From Halospina denitrificans (GTDB lineage: Bacteria; Pseudomonadota; Gammaproteobacteria; Pseudomonadales; Oleiphilaceae), in NCBI RefSeq assembly GCF_004364635.1, contig NZ_SOAX01000007.1, forward strand, positions 62,001 through 126,000: 64,000 nt of DNA. Direction: 5' to 3'. Each line of letters starts with the position of its first letter. Positions within the stretch are counted from its first letter, which is position 1. This document shows positions 23,475-32,138 of the stretch, in pieces. Made by a program: the position numbers and the translations under genes. Below the pieces are notes generated by a model. That model ran no database searches, was not told the origin of the DNA, and saw nothing but the letters and a program-made list of their open reading frames with translations.

Positions 23475-24545
23475 ATGAGTCAACTGGGACGCTGCCTGAT
23501 TCTGTTGCTGCTTGCAGTCCCCCTGGCCGGTTGCGAAACCCTGAGCTACTACAGGCAGGCCGTGGGCGGCCATCTTTCGCTGATGATGAGCGGTGAGGAC
23601 GTCGCAGAACTCCTTGAGGACCCGGATACGGACCCGGATCTCCGGCAGCAGCTTTCGATTGCGAACCAGGCCCGCCGTTTCGCGCGGGACAAACTCGATC
23701 TACCCGTGGGCGACAGCTACACCGAGTATGTGGAACTCGACCGCCCCTGGGTCCTGGTCAACCTGATTTCCGCCCCGGAGTTCTCACTGGAGGCCCGCCA
23801 GTGGTGCTACCTGTTTGTGGGATGCCAGACCTATCGGGGCTATTTCGACATCGGCATGGCACGCTCCAAGGCCCGGGAACTCAGAGCCGAGGGTTACGAC
23901 ACCTTTATCGGCGGCGTCACCGCCTACTCCACCCTGGGGTGGTTTGACGACCCGCTCCACAGCGGCTTCACCACGCTCGAGGAAAGTCGCATGGTGGCGC
24001 TGATATTCCATGAACTTGCCCATCGCGTGCTCTACGTGGATGGGGACACGGCCTTCAATGAAGGCTTTGCCACCGCGGTTGAACTGGAAGGATTACGCCT
24101 TTGGGCCCGGGAGACGGGGGATGACGATGCTTTCGAGCGCGCCCTTGCCCGCCTCAGGCACCAGAGACGGACCCTGGCCCTGGTGGAGGCCACGACCAGC
24201 CAGCTTGAGCGCCTCTACAACCGAATCAACGAACTCCCGAAGGAGACGCTGCGCGAACGCAAGGAAATGCTGTTCAAGCAGTTGGTCGCCGACTACAGGG
24301 CCCTGTCCAGCAACTGGGACCAACCGGGCCCTCTCGGCGAGGACCCCAGGGGATTGAACAACGCCAACCTGGCGCTGTTCCGCCAGTACAACCAGCACAT
24401 TCCCGCTTTCCGCCAGATGCTGAAAACCAACGGCTATGACTTCAAGGCATTCTATGACGAGGTCAGGCAACTGGCTGAGCGGCCGAAAGAGGAACGCGAC
24501 CCAATACTTTCGCAGCGGGCGGAGGCATTCACCGGCGAGCCGTGA
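23475..24545 (+). CDS. predicted lipoprotein aminopeptidase (HExxH)
   Basis: 356 residues. Lipobox LAGC, Cys20. A zinc-peptidase core FHELAHRVLYVDGDTAFNEGFAT has His179, Glu180, His183 and a downstream Glu196, the gluzincin pattern. The order of blocks (signal, GHLSLM start, YFDIGMARSKARELRAEGYDTFIGGVTAYSTLGWFDDP, HELAH, then helical tail) matches the putative aminopeptidase family PF10023. Likely membrane-anchored in the periplasm; substrates unknown. Its ATG lies one base after the stop of the Ap4A phosphorylase-like gene, so they are one operon. Confidence 0.83.
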   Translation: MSQLGRCLILLLLAVPLAGCETLSYYRQAVGGHLSLMMSGEDVAELLEDPDTDPDLRQQLSIANQARRFARDKLDLPVGDSYTEYVELDRPWVLVNLISAPEFSLEARQWCYLFVGCQTYRGYFDIGMARSKARELRAEGYDTFIGGVTAYSTLGWFDDPLHSGFTTLEESRMVALIFHELAHRVLYVDGDTAFNEGFATAVELEGLRLWARETGDDDAFERALARLRHQRRTLALVEATTSQLERLYNRINELPKETLRERKEMLFKQLVADYRALSSNWDQPGPLGEDPRGLNNANLALFRQYNQHIPAFRQMLKTNGYDFKAFYDEVRQLAERPKEERDPILSQRAEAFTGEP

Positions 24546-24595
24546 CCCGCTAGCGGTCGTTGATCGATTCCAGCATGGCACACCCTGCTGCCGTG

Positions 24596-24621
24596 ATTGA
24601 AGCCTTGCTCAGGGCTTCAAT
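24596..24621. terminator. hairpin between convergent aminopeptidase and GGDEF/EAL genes
   Basis: ATTGAAGCC (24596-24604), eight-base loop, GGCTTCAAT (24613-24621). The right arm overlaps the stop codon of the minus-strand gene, and a TTTT lies a few bases beyond on the plus strand. Confidence 0.45.
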
Positions 24622-26686
24622 GCTCCTTTTCGAGGAGCCGCGAGAAATCCTCCGATGTCTGTGGATAACCGAACCGGAATCCCTGGGCCACATCAAACAG
24701 CTGCGTCTGGACGAAACCCAGCTGGTGCGCGGTTTCAACGCCCTCGGCCACCAGGCGGCGTTTGAGGTCCTTGCCCATGGCAACCAGAGACCGCAGCACA
24801 ACCGAGGTGGCCGGATCCGCCGTCACGCCTTCCATCAGACACTTATCAATCTTCAGGGTATCGATCGGAAACCGGTTCAGGTACCGCAGGCTCGACTCCC
24901 CGGACCCAAAATCGTCCATGGCCAGACGCACCCCGATGTCCCTGAGTTGCTGAAGGTGTGTCATCGACAGCTCCGGTTCATGCATCAGGACGCTTTCCGT
25001 GAACTCAAGCTCCAGGTCGGAGGGATCAATGCCGGTTTCATGAAGGACTTCGCGAACGAAGGGAACAAAGTGCGGATGATGAAACTCCATGGCGGACACG
25101 TTGATGGCAACAGGCAGTGAGTCATGCCCTTCACGCCGCCAGACAGCAACCTGGCGACAGGCCTCCTGGATAATCCAGCGACCGATGGCGATAATCAGAC
25201 CCGTACGCTCGGCCACCGGCATGAACTGCGACGGATAGACCAGTCCCCTTTCCGAATCGAGCCAACGGACCAGGACCTCAACCCCACCGATCCGCCCGGT
25301 GACCATATCAATCTGGGGCTGGTAGTGCAGGACAAACTCGCCCATTTCAAACGCCCGCGCCAACCGGCGGTCAATGCAGTCCCGCGTCGTAGGCCAGCTG
25401 TCACGGTCTCTCTGGGCAAACCCGTAATTGGGGTGCTGGCTGATCTTGGCGTGATACATGGCGGCGTCGGCCCGCTCGAAAATGGCATCGGTACTGTCCC
25501 CATCCTCCGGGTAGACGCTGATACCCAGACTCAGATTGAGGCGCAGCGGATGTCCCTCGACGATTAACGGGGTGGCAAAACTGGCAAGGATTTTATCGGC
25601 AACCTGGATCGCATCCTCGGGCCGTTCGATTTCAGTCAGCAGTATGACGAACTCGTCGCCGCCATGGCGACAGACCGTATCCGTGGTGCGGACACAGTCC
25701 GACAGCACCTCGGCAACCGCCTGCAGCACGTGGTCGCCAACAGCGTGCCCCAGTGTGTCATTGATCCGCTTGAACCCATCCAGGTCAACAAACAGCAGCG
25801 CGGTCTGCTTCTGGTGGCGCTGGGCAAGACGAATGGCCTGTTTCAGGCGTTCGTCCAGAAGGGCGCGATTGCACAGTCCGGTCAGTGAATCGTGATGGGC
25901 CAGATAGGCCATTTTGCGAGTCATTTCCTGGGATTGGCTGATATCGCGAAACACGATAACAGCCCCGGAGACCTCACCATTCCGGTTATGAACCGGCGCG
26001 GCCGAATCCTCAATGCCGTTTTCCTCGCCGTCACGGCGTACCAGAATACAGTTGGCGTCCAGCCCCACGGTCCGGTCCTGCTCAATCGCGTAGAGTGCAG
26101 GGTTAGTGGCGAGCTCGCGCGTTTGCCCGGATATAATGTGAAACACCTCCCCGAGGGGTTCCCCAACCGCCTCTTCACAAGCCCAACCGGTCATGGTCTC
26201 CGCCATGGGGTTCAGGTAGGTAACGCAACCATCGGGGTCGGTGACAATCACGGCGTCGCCGATGGAGCTCAGCGTGACCCTTGCCCATTCCTTTTCCTCA
26301 AACAGCGCCTGCTCCGTCGCCCGCAGCCCGGCTTCAACGGACTTGCGCTGGATTACATAACGCAGCGTATGAGGCAGCCATTCAGCATCCCCGGAGAGGG
26401 GCAGGATCAGGGCTTCCTGGCTCGCATCGCGCACCTGGCGGATCGACTCCCCCAAGCTCTCGCTATCCGGCAGGTCAGGGCCGACCAGAATCACTTCCGT
26501 ATCACTCTCGGCCAGACGGGCCAACGCTTCGTTAAGCCGGCGCACGCGTGTTATTTCAAAACAGCAATCCCTGTCCCGGCTCAGCGCCTCCCTGATGACC
26601 CGGGCATTGTCATCATCGGTTTCAATAAGCAGCAGATCTGTCGTGACGGTGCGGTTGCCGGGCTCAGCGCCACTAAGAGTAATTGA
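24617..26686 (-). CDS. PAS-GGDEF-EAL protein, paralogue of 16060-18294
   Basis: About 689 residues if translation starts at TTG 26686 (GGAG eight bases upstream); TTG 26734 gives 705. Order: degenerate receiver-like domain (about 15-110), PAS (about 135-250), GGDEF (HGGDEF, motif at 342-346, RTTD inhibitory site before it), EAL domain from about 460. The first EAL motif reads GVEVLVRW (EVL at 470), while NVSAMEF, EFTESV, LAMDDFGSGESS and AEGVET are kept. The Ala-to-Val change occurs in some active enzymes, so activity is open. Very similar over its length to 16060-18294, suggesting an old local duplication. It is convergent with the aminopeptidase gene and divergent from the Crp/Fnr gene. Confidence 0.87.
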   Translation of the reverse strand, partial: SITLSGAEPGNRTVTTDLLLIETDDDNARVIREALSRDRDCCFEITRVRRLNEALARLAESDTEVILVGPDLPDSESLGESIRQVRDASQEALILPLSGDAEWLPHTLRYVIQRKSVEAGLRATEQALFEEKEWARVTLSSIGDAVIVTDPDGCVTYLNPMAETMTGWACEEAVGEPLGEVFHIISGQTRELATNPALYAIEQDRTVGLDANCILVRRDGEENGIEDSAAPVHNRNGEVSGAVIVFRDISQSQEMTRKMAYLAHHDSLTGLCNRALLDERLKQAIRLAQRHQKQTALLFVDLDGFKRINDTLGHAVGDHVLQAVAEVLSDCVRTTDTVCRHGGDEFVILLTEIERPEDAIQVADKILASFATPLIVEGHPLRLNLSLGISVYPEDGDSTDAIFERADAAMYHAKISQHPNYGFAQRDRDSWPTTRDCIDRRLARAFEMGEFVLHYQPQIDMVTGRIGGVEVLVRWLDSERGLVYPSQFMPVAERTGLIIAIGRWIIQEACRQVAVWRREGHDSLPVAINVSAMEFHHPHFVPFVREVLHETGIDPSDLELEFTESVLMHEPELSMTHLQQLRDIGVRLAMDDFGSGESSLRYLNRFPIDTLKIDKCLMEGVTADPATSVVLRSLVAMGKDLKRRLVAEGVETAHQLGFVQTQLFDVAQGFRFGYPQTSEDFSRLLEKEH

Positions 26687-26930
26687 CAATGCTATGGCTC
26701 CATTTTCCACTATTACTTCATATCCTGCTCTCAACGATGACCCCGATCATCACCACTGTATGTTCGTTTTCCCACATAAAGAAAAAAACTCTTCCCATGG
26801 CAGGTAGATATGTTTATATGGAGGAGTATTATCTGGTAAGAGAGTGAATGAATTTTCCGTGCTTTGAAGATTGCGGTAGGACGGAGCTCCAAGACCTGAG
26901 ATCAGTCACTGCATAAATAAGGGAATGATT

Positions 26931-27662
26931 ATGCTGCCGCGTACGTCGCAAACCGTGACACCCACCATTAATCGCCTGTTGTACCAACTGACCCCCGAGG
27001 CTCAGGACCGTATCTTTCCCCACCTCAGGCAGGTTTACATGCAACTGGGAGACGTGATCTATGAAGCGGGTGAGGAACTGGACTATGTGTATTTTCCCGT
27101 CGACAACATCATCTCCCTGCTCTATGTGATGTCTGACGGAGGCTCGGCGGAAATTGCCGTGGTTGGTTTTGAAGGGGTGGTGGGTATTGCCGTTTTCATG
27201 GGCGGCGAAAGCACCCCCAGCCGGGCCGTCACGCAAAGTGCCGGGTGGGCATACCGTCTACCCGCACGGGAACTCAAGGACGAATTCAACCAGCATCCGG
27301 GCATGCGCATGATCATGCTGCGCTATACCCAGGCACTGATCACGCAGATGTCACAGACTGCGGTGTGCAACCGTCACCACACCATCGAGCAGCAACTGTG
27401 CCGGTGGCTACTGCTGTCCCTGGACCGCCTGCCCACCAACCAGCTGTCCATGACCCAGGAGCTGATCGCCAACATGCTCGGCGTCAGGCGCGAAGGCGTC
27501 ACCGAGGCCGCCGGCAAGCTCCAGAAAAAAGGGGTCATTGAGTACTCGCGCGGCCACATAGCCGTACTTGACCGGGAAATGCTCGAGAGACTCAGCTGTG
27601 AATGCTACGCGGAGGTCAAACGCGAGACCGACCGGCTTCAGTCCTATCCCGAGCCCCTATAG
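26931..27662 (+). CDS. Crp/Fnr-family transcriptional regulator
   Basis: 243 residues from the ATG at 26931 (AGGGA six bases upstream; an ATG at 26925 adds two). N-terminal cyclic-nucleotide-binding-like beta barrel (GDVIYEAGEELDYVYFPVDNIISLLYVMSDGGSAEIAVVG), a long dimer helix, and a C-terminal winged helix with LSMTQELIANMLGVRREGVTEAAGKLQKKGVIEYSRGHI. It lacks the Fnr cysteine cluster and a convincing cAMP pocket (no RxS arginine in the phosphate loop), like many orphan regulators of this type. It overlaps the convergent GGDEF gene at the stop codons, and its neighbours suggest a link to cyclic-di-GMP or envelope genes (inference). Confidence 0.86.
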   Translation: MLPRTSQTVTPTINRLLYQLTPEAQDRIFPHLRQVYMQLGDVIYEAGEELDYVYFPVDNIISLLYVMSDGGSAEIAVVGFEGVVGIAVFMGGESTPSRAVTQSAGWAYRLPARELKDEFNQHPGMRMIMLRYTQALITQMSQTAVCNRHHTIEQQLCRWLLLSLDRLPTNQLSMTQELIANMLGVRREGVTEAAGKLQKKGVIEYSRGHIAVLDREMLERLSCECYAEVKRETDRLQSYPEPL

Positions 27663-28706
27663 CCGTCGCATCGACGGGTACATGGAGCGCGTGCGTGCAA
27701 CAATACGGGATGGAGCCGCCTCTGGTTCCGGCTCCGCCGGCCGGTAAGTTTCCTTGCGGCGGTACATCGCCGCATCCGCCTTCTCAAGCAGCGTTTCAAG
27801 CCCGATCCCGTCCTCCGGGTAAACGCTGATGCCAATGCTCAACCTCAGTGTCGGCGCAAAGCCCTCAAGCAGGCCCGGCGCCGACACTGCCTTACGCAGT
27901 TTCTCGGCCATGCGCTCGGGGTGGTTCAACTGCTCGATATCACTGAGCATCACAACAAACTCATCACCACCATAGCGGCAGACCGTGTCCGTCTTACGCA
28001 CACAGCTCAAAAGCACCTGTGACAGATTGATCAGCAACTGGTCTCCGGCTTCGTGGCCCAGGGTGTCATTGACCTCCTTGAAGTTGTCCAGATCCACGAA
28101 CAATAACGCCACCTGTCGGTGATGGCGCCTGGCCAGTGCCACGGCATGGAAGAACCGCTCAGTGAGCGCCGTGCGGTTGGGCAGGCCGGTCAATGCGTCA
28201 TGGGTCGCAAGATAGGCCATCCGGTCGGTCACGGCCTGTGAGAATTTTTCATCATGGAAAACAATAACCGCGCCCGTAACCCGCCCATACCGGTTATGAA
28301 TGGGTGCCGCCGAGTCCTCAATAGCCACTTCATCACCACCACGGCGCACAAGAACGGAATTGGAAGCAAGCGCCACGGTACAGTTATCGCGTATGGCGCG
28401 CTCCGCAGGGTTGTTCGCCGTCTTACGGGTGCTTGCGTCAAGAACCTGGAAAATCGACGTAAAGCGCTTGCCTTTCGCCTCGGAAAACGGCCATCCGGTC
28501 ATGTTTTCGGCAACCTGGTTCATATAGGTCACACGCCCCGAGGCGTCGGTGCTGATGACCGCATCACCGATCGAATCCAGGGTCACCCTGGCGCGTTCGC
28601 GCTCTTCATACAGAAGATCTTCGGTCGTTGGCCGGGGCGGCTCAAGTATCCGGAAAGGCATGCCACCATCGTCTGACAGCGGAGCAAAGCGCCCATAGTC
28701 CTTCAT
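27657..28706 (-). CDS. PAS-GGDEF diguanylate cyclase
   Basis: 349 residues. PAS domain (about 30-155) and GGDEF domain (about 170-320, motif at 246-250, RKTD inhibitory site before it); no EAL. Catalytic and feedback residues are intact, so this is predicted to be an active cyclase controlled by product inhibition. Its PAS and GGDEF parts closely match the two larger proteins at 16060 and 24617 (for example SIGDAVISTDASGRVTYMNQVAE and VLVRRGGDE..IEDSAAPIHNR), so all three share an ancestor. The C-terminal 25 residues are Pro/Arg-rich. Its stop codon lies back-to-back with the Crp/Fnr stop in the six bases CTATAG. Confidence 0.9.
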   Translation of the reverse strand: MKDYGRFAPLSDDGGMPFRILEPPRPTTEDLLYEERERARVTLDSIGDAVISTDASGRVTYMNQVAENMTGWPFSEAKGKRFTSIFQVLDASTRKTANNPAERAIRDNCTVALASNSVLVRRGGDEVAIEDSAAPIHNRYGRVTGAVIVFHDEKFSQAVTDRMAYLATHDALTGLPNRTALTERFFHAVALARRHHRQVALLFVDLDNFKEVNDTLGHEAGDQLLINLSQVLLSCVRKTDTVCRYGGDEFVVMLSDIEQLNHPERMAEKLRKAVSAPGLLEGFAPTLRLSIGISVYPEDGIGLETLLEKADAAMYRRKETYRPAEPEPEAAPSRIVARTRSMYPSMRRL

Positions 28707-28901
28707 GTTCAGAATCTCCCTACCAAAACTTGAACCAGCGTCTGTGGTGGCGGCATAGAGTCCAATGACAAGCCGTCCCTATAGCTTGATTCTAGGCACT
28801 TGGAGCATTGTCGTCCGTTCGCTACCACACACAGATGCTGGATACTGCGGTTTTCCGCTACCCTGTGGCACAGTAACGCTTTGCGAAAACGGACGGACCT
28901 G

Positions 28902-31900
28902 ATGATCCACACCCTGCTCAGCAACCGGATGGAAGACCTGGTGAACCCGCTGGCCACCCTGCTGGCGGTGCCCGTGGCCAACCCGCTGGCGCCGGACACC
29001 ATCATGGTCCAGCACCCCGGCATGGAGCACTGGCTGAGCATGGCGCTGGCGGAACACCCCGAGCGCCGCGTGGCCATGAACCTGGAATACCCCCTGCCCG
29101 TGGCGCAGATGTGGGCCCTGATCCGGGCCATCCTGGGCGGCGAACGGGTGCCGGAGCAGTCCCCCTACGCCCGCGAGGTGATGACCTGGCGGCTCTACGA
29201 ACTGCTGGCCACTGAGCGGGTCCTCAACGACGACGCCTTTGCCGAACCCAACCGCTACTGGCAGCACCAGTCAAAGCGCCAGCAGTCGCTGCGCCGTTTC
29301 GAGCTGGCGGAACAGCTCGCCGACCTCTTTGAGCAGTACCTGATGTACCGCCCGGACTGGATCGAGCGCTGGGACCAGGGCGGCGAGGACCACTGGCAGG
29401 CGCAGCTCTGGCGGCTACTGGTGGAGGACGAGCCGGACCACCCGGTGCGCCTGCTGCGCGATGCGGAGTCGCGGATTGCCCGACCGGAAGCCCCCCTGCC
29501 CGAACGGCTCTTCATCTTCGGCATCAACAGCCTGGCGCCGCTGTGGCTGGATTTCATCAAGGGGCTGGCGGAACGCGGCGGCGTGGATTTCCACATCTTC
29601 TGCCTCAACCCCAGCGACGAGTACTGGGGCGACCTGGTCAGCGAGAAACAGGCCGCCCGCCAGCGGGCGCAGTGGATATCGCACCAGGAGGAGGAGCAGG
29701 ACCTGGCGCTGGACGTGGGCAACCCGCTTATCGCCAGCCTGGGCCAGCAGGGCCAGACCTTCATGAACCAGCTGATGGAGCGGGCGGACCGGGAAACCCC
29801 CGGCTTCGCCCACCCCATGGCGGAATCCGACAGCCTCCTTCACCGGCTCCAGGCGGACATACTGGAGCTGGCGGACAGCCGCGGGCAGCCTTCAGGCGAA
29901 GCGGACGGCTCCATTGAGGTGGTGCGCGCCCACAGTGCGCTGCGCGAGGTGCAGGGCCTGCACGACTGGCTGCTGCACCAGTTCAACAACGACCCCAGCC
30001 TGAAGCCCAGGGACGTGCTGGTGATGTGTCCGAACGTGGAGGACTACGCCCCCTTCGTGGAGGCGGTCTTCGCCAGGCGCTTCGACGACCTGCCGGAGAC
30101 GGTCCCGCCGCTGCCCAGCTCCATCGCCGACCGCGCCCTGCGCGACGCCGACCCCACGGTGGCGGCCTTCCTGGACCTGCTCTCCCTGCCGGATGCCCGC
30201 TTCCAGGTGAACCAGGTCATGGGCTGGCTCCAGGTGCCGGCCATACGGGCACGGCTGGATCTCAGCGGCGACGACATTGAACAGATCGCCCACTGGCTGG
30301 AGGCCGCCTCCGTCCACTGGGGCCTGGATGCCGGGCAGAAGGCCGAATGGACCGGCGGCCACGATAACGACCACTACACCTGGGACCAGGGGCTGGAGCG
30401 ACTGCTGCTGGGCTTTGCCTGGGGCGACGAGGAAGCCATTGTCGGCAATCGCCTGCTGCTGCCCCAGGTGGAAGGTGGCGATGCCGTGATCCTCGGCAAG
30501 CTGATGGCCTTCATTCACGAACTCCGCGCCCTGGCCCGGGATCTTCGCCAGCCGCGCACCGTCGGCGACTGGCAGGCCTTCCTTCACCAGCGCCTGCGCC
30601 AGGCCCTGTTCGCCGCCGACAGCGAATTCGAGCCGGCCCACGACGACCTGCGGAGCTGCATCCGCGAGTTCAGCGAACACTCCGCCCGGGCCGGCTTCAC
30701 GGGCGAGGTGACGCTGCCCGTGGTGCGCCACGTGATCGAGAACAGCCTGGCCAGCCCCATGCGCACAGGGCGCCAGTTCCTGACGGGCCAGATCACGGTC
30801 TGCTCCATGATCCCCATGCGCTCCATCCCCTTCCGGGTCATCGCGGTTCTGGGCCTGAACGACGGCGACTTCCCCCGCCAGCGACCGCCCCTGGGCTTTG
30901 ATCTCATGGCCGAGGACGGCCCCAGGCCCGGGGACCGGTCCCGCCGGGGCGACGACCGCTACCTCTTCCTGGAAGCCCTGCTCTCGGCCCGGGACCGGCT
31001 CTACCTGAGCTACCAGGGCCGGGACGTGCGCACCAACACCGAACGCCAGCCCTCGCTGGTGCTGAGCGAGTTGCTGAACTACCTGGAGGGCCGTTCCGAC
31101 TGGAGCCGCGAGCATATCCGCGAACTCCCCCTACAACCCTTCAGCGAAGCCAACTACACCGGCGAGTATCCGGGCTTTGACGAACACTGGCTGAGGCTGG
31201 GTGAACCTCGGGAACCACGCCACAACTGCGTGGCCCTGGAAGCCCCCGAATGGCCCGAGTCGCTGTCCATCGAAGCGATGGTCCGCGCCCTGGAAAACCC
31301 GGCTCTCCACTTCGCCCGGAACCGGCTCAAGCTCTACCTGGACCAGTCCGGACAACCCAGCCTGGAGGACTCCGAGCCCTTCCAGACCAACCATCTGGAC
31401 CGATACAAGCTCCAGCACTCGGTGATCGACAGCGTCCTGACGGGCGATACGGATACCATTGAACGGGCACGGCAACGCTTCCACCTCTCCGGCGACGCCC
31501 CGGATCATCCGCTGGTGGACGAGGAACTGGACGACTGGCAGGAACAGGCCGAACGCTTTGCCCATCACTTGAGGGACGAGAAGGCCCAGTCACTGACCCC
31601 CGAACCGCTGTCGGTCGAACTCGACGGCATTACCCTTGAGGGCGAACTGCCCAGAACCCCGGACGGAACCGCCCTGATCTGGCGCCTTGCCAGCCTCAAG
31701 GCCAAGGATTACCTGCGCCTCTGGCTCAACCACCTGCTGGCCAACAGCGTGAAGGAAACAACCACACGCGGCCTCTACCGCGCCAAGCAGGTCCACCAGC
31801 TCACCCGGGTAACCCTGCCAGCCATGGACACCGACACCGCCACGGACCACCTCCGCCAGTGGCTGGATCTCTGGCGCCGCAGCCTCTGCGAGCCCCTGCC

Positions 31901-32138
31901 CTGCCACGCGGACCTGGGCGTTGCCATGGCGGATGAGAAATACCATGAGGGCAAGTTCGGCGCCCTCTGGCACGACGACTACAACCAGCGCGGCGTGGGC
32001 CTGGACCCCTATATGGCCTGGTTCTGGCCGGAAGGCCCCGAGCACGACCCGCTCTATGAGATGGTCGCGCCCCTCTACGGCCCGATTTTCGAAACCATGG
32101 AAACCAAGGACCTGAGCCTGGAGGCCGCCCATGAGTGA
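28902..32138 (+). CDS. recC: exodeoxyribonuclease V gamma subunit RecC
   Basis: 1078 residues from the ATG at 28902, MIHTLLSNRMEDLVNPLATLL. Near-complete RecC with inactive helicase-like domains and a nuclease-like C-terminal domain. Recognisable blocks are MVQHPGMEHWLSMALAE, NLEYPLPVAQMWALIR, HSALREVQGLHDWLLHQF, TVCSMIPMRSIPFRVIAVLGLNDGDFPRQ and LFLEALLSARDRLYLSYQGRD. RecC is the DNA-splitting and Chi-scanning part of RecBCD, which processes double-strand breaks for RecA loading. It overlaps recB by eight bases. No strong ribosome binding site precedes it; GGACGG is the closest. Confidence 0.95.
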   Translation: MIHTLLSNRMEDLVNPLATLLAVPVANPLAPDTIMVQHPGMEHWLSMALAEHPERRVAMNLEYPLPVAQMWALIRAILGGERVPEQSPYAREVMTWRLYELLATERVLNDDAFAEPNRYWQHQSKRQQSLRRFELAEQLADLFEQYLMYRPDWIERWDQGGEDHWQAQLWRLLVEDEPDHPVRLLRDAESRIARPEAPLPERLFIFGINSLAPLWLDFIKGLAERGGVDFHIFCLNPSDEYWGDLVSEKQAARQRAQWISHQEEEQDLALDVGNPLIASLGQQGQTFMNQLMERADRETPGFAHPMAESDSLLHRLQADILELADSRGQPSGEADGSIEVVRAHSALREVQGLHDWLLHQFNNDPSLKPRDVLVMCPNVEDYAPFVEAVFARRFDDLPETVPPLPSSIADRALRDADPTVAAFLDLLSLPDARFQVNQVMGWLQVPAIRARLDLSGDDIEQIAHWLEAASVHWGLDAGQKAEWTGGHDNDHYTWDQGLERLLLGFAWGDEEAIVGNRLLLPQVEGGDAVILGKLMAFIHELRALARDLRQPRTVGDWQAFLHQRLRQALFAADSEFEPAHDDLRSCIREFSEHSARAGFTGEVTLPVVRHVIENSLASPMRTGRQFLTGQITVCSMIPMRSIPFRVIAVLGLNDGDFPRQRPPLGFDLMAEDGPRPGDRSRRGDDRYLFLEALLSARDRLYLSYQGRDVRTNTERQPSLVLSELLNYLEGRSDWSREHIRELPLQPFSEANYTGEYPGFDEHWLRLGEPREPRHNCVALEAPEWPESLSIEAMVRALENPALHFARNRLKLYLDQSGQPSLEDSEPFQTNHLDRYKLQHSVIDSVLTGDTDTIERARQRFHLSGDAPDHPLVDEELDDWQEQAERFAHHLRDEKAQSLTPEPLSVELDGITLEGELPRTPDGTALIWRLASLKAKDYLRLWLNHLLANSVKETTTRGLYRAKQVHQLTRVTLPAMDTDTATDHLRQWLDLWRRSLCEPLPCHADLGVAMADEKYHEGKFGALWHDDYNQRGVGLDPYMAWFWPEGPEHDPLYEMVAPLYGPIFETMETKDLSLEAAHE

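Noticed and set aside
21579-24545. Bax-like, Ap4A phosphorylase-like and aminopeptidase genes as one functional unit
   Set aside because: The first is divergent from the other two across 170 bp, so only the latter pair can be an operon.
29892-31115. 407-codon minus-strand frame opposite recC
   Set aside because: Antisense shadow of recC, same compositional artefact.
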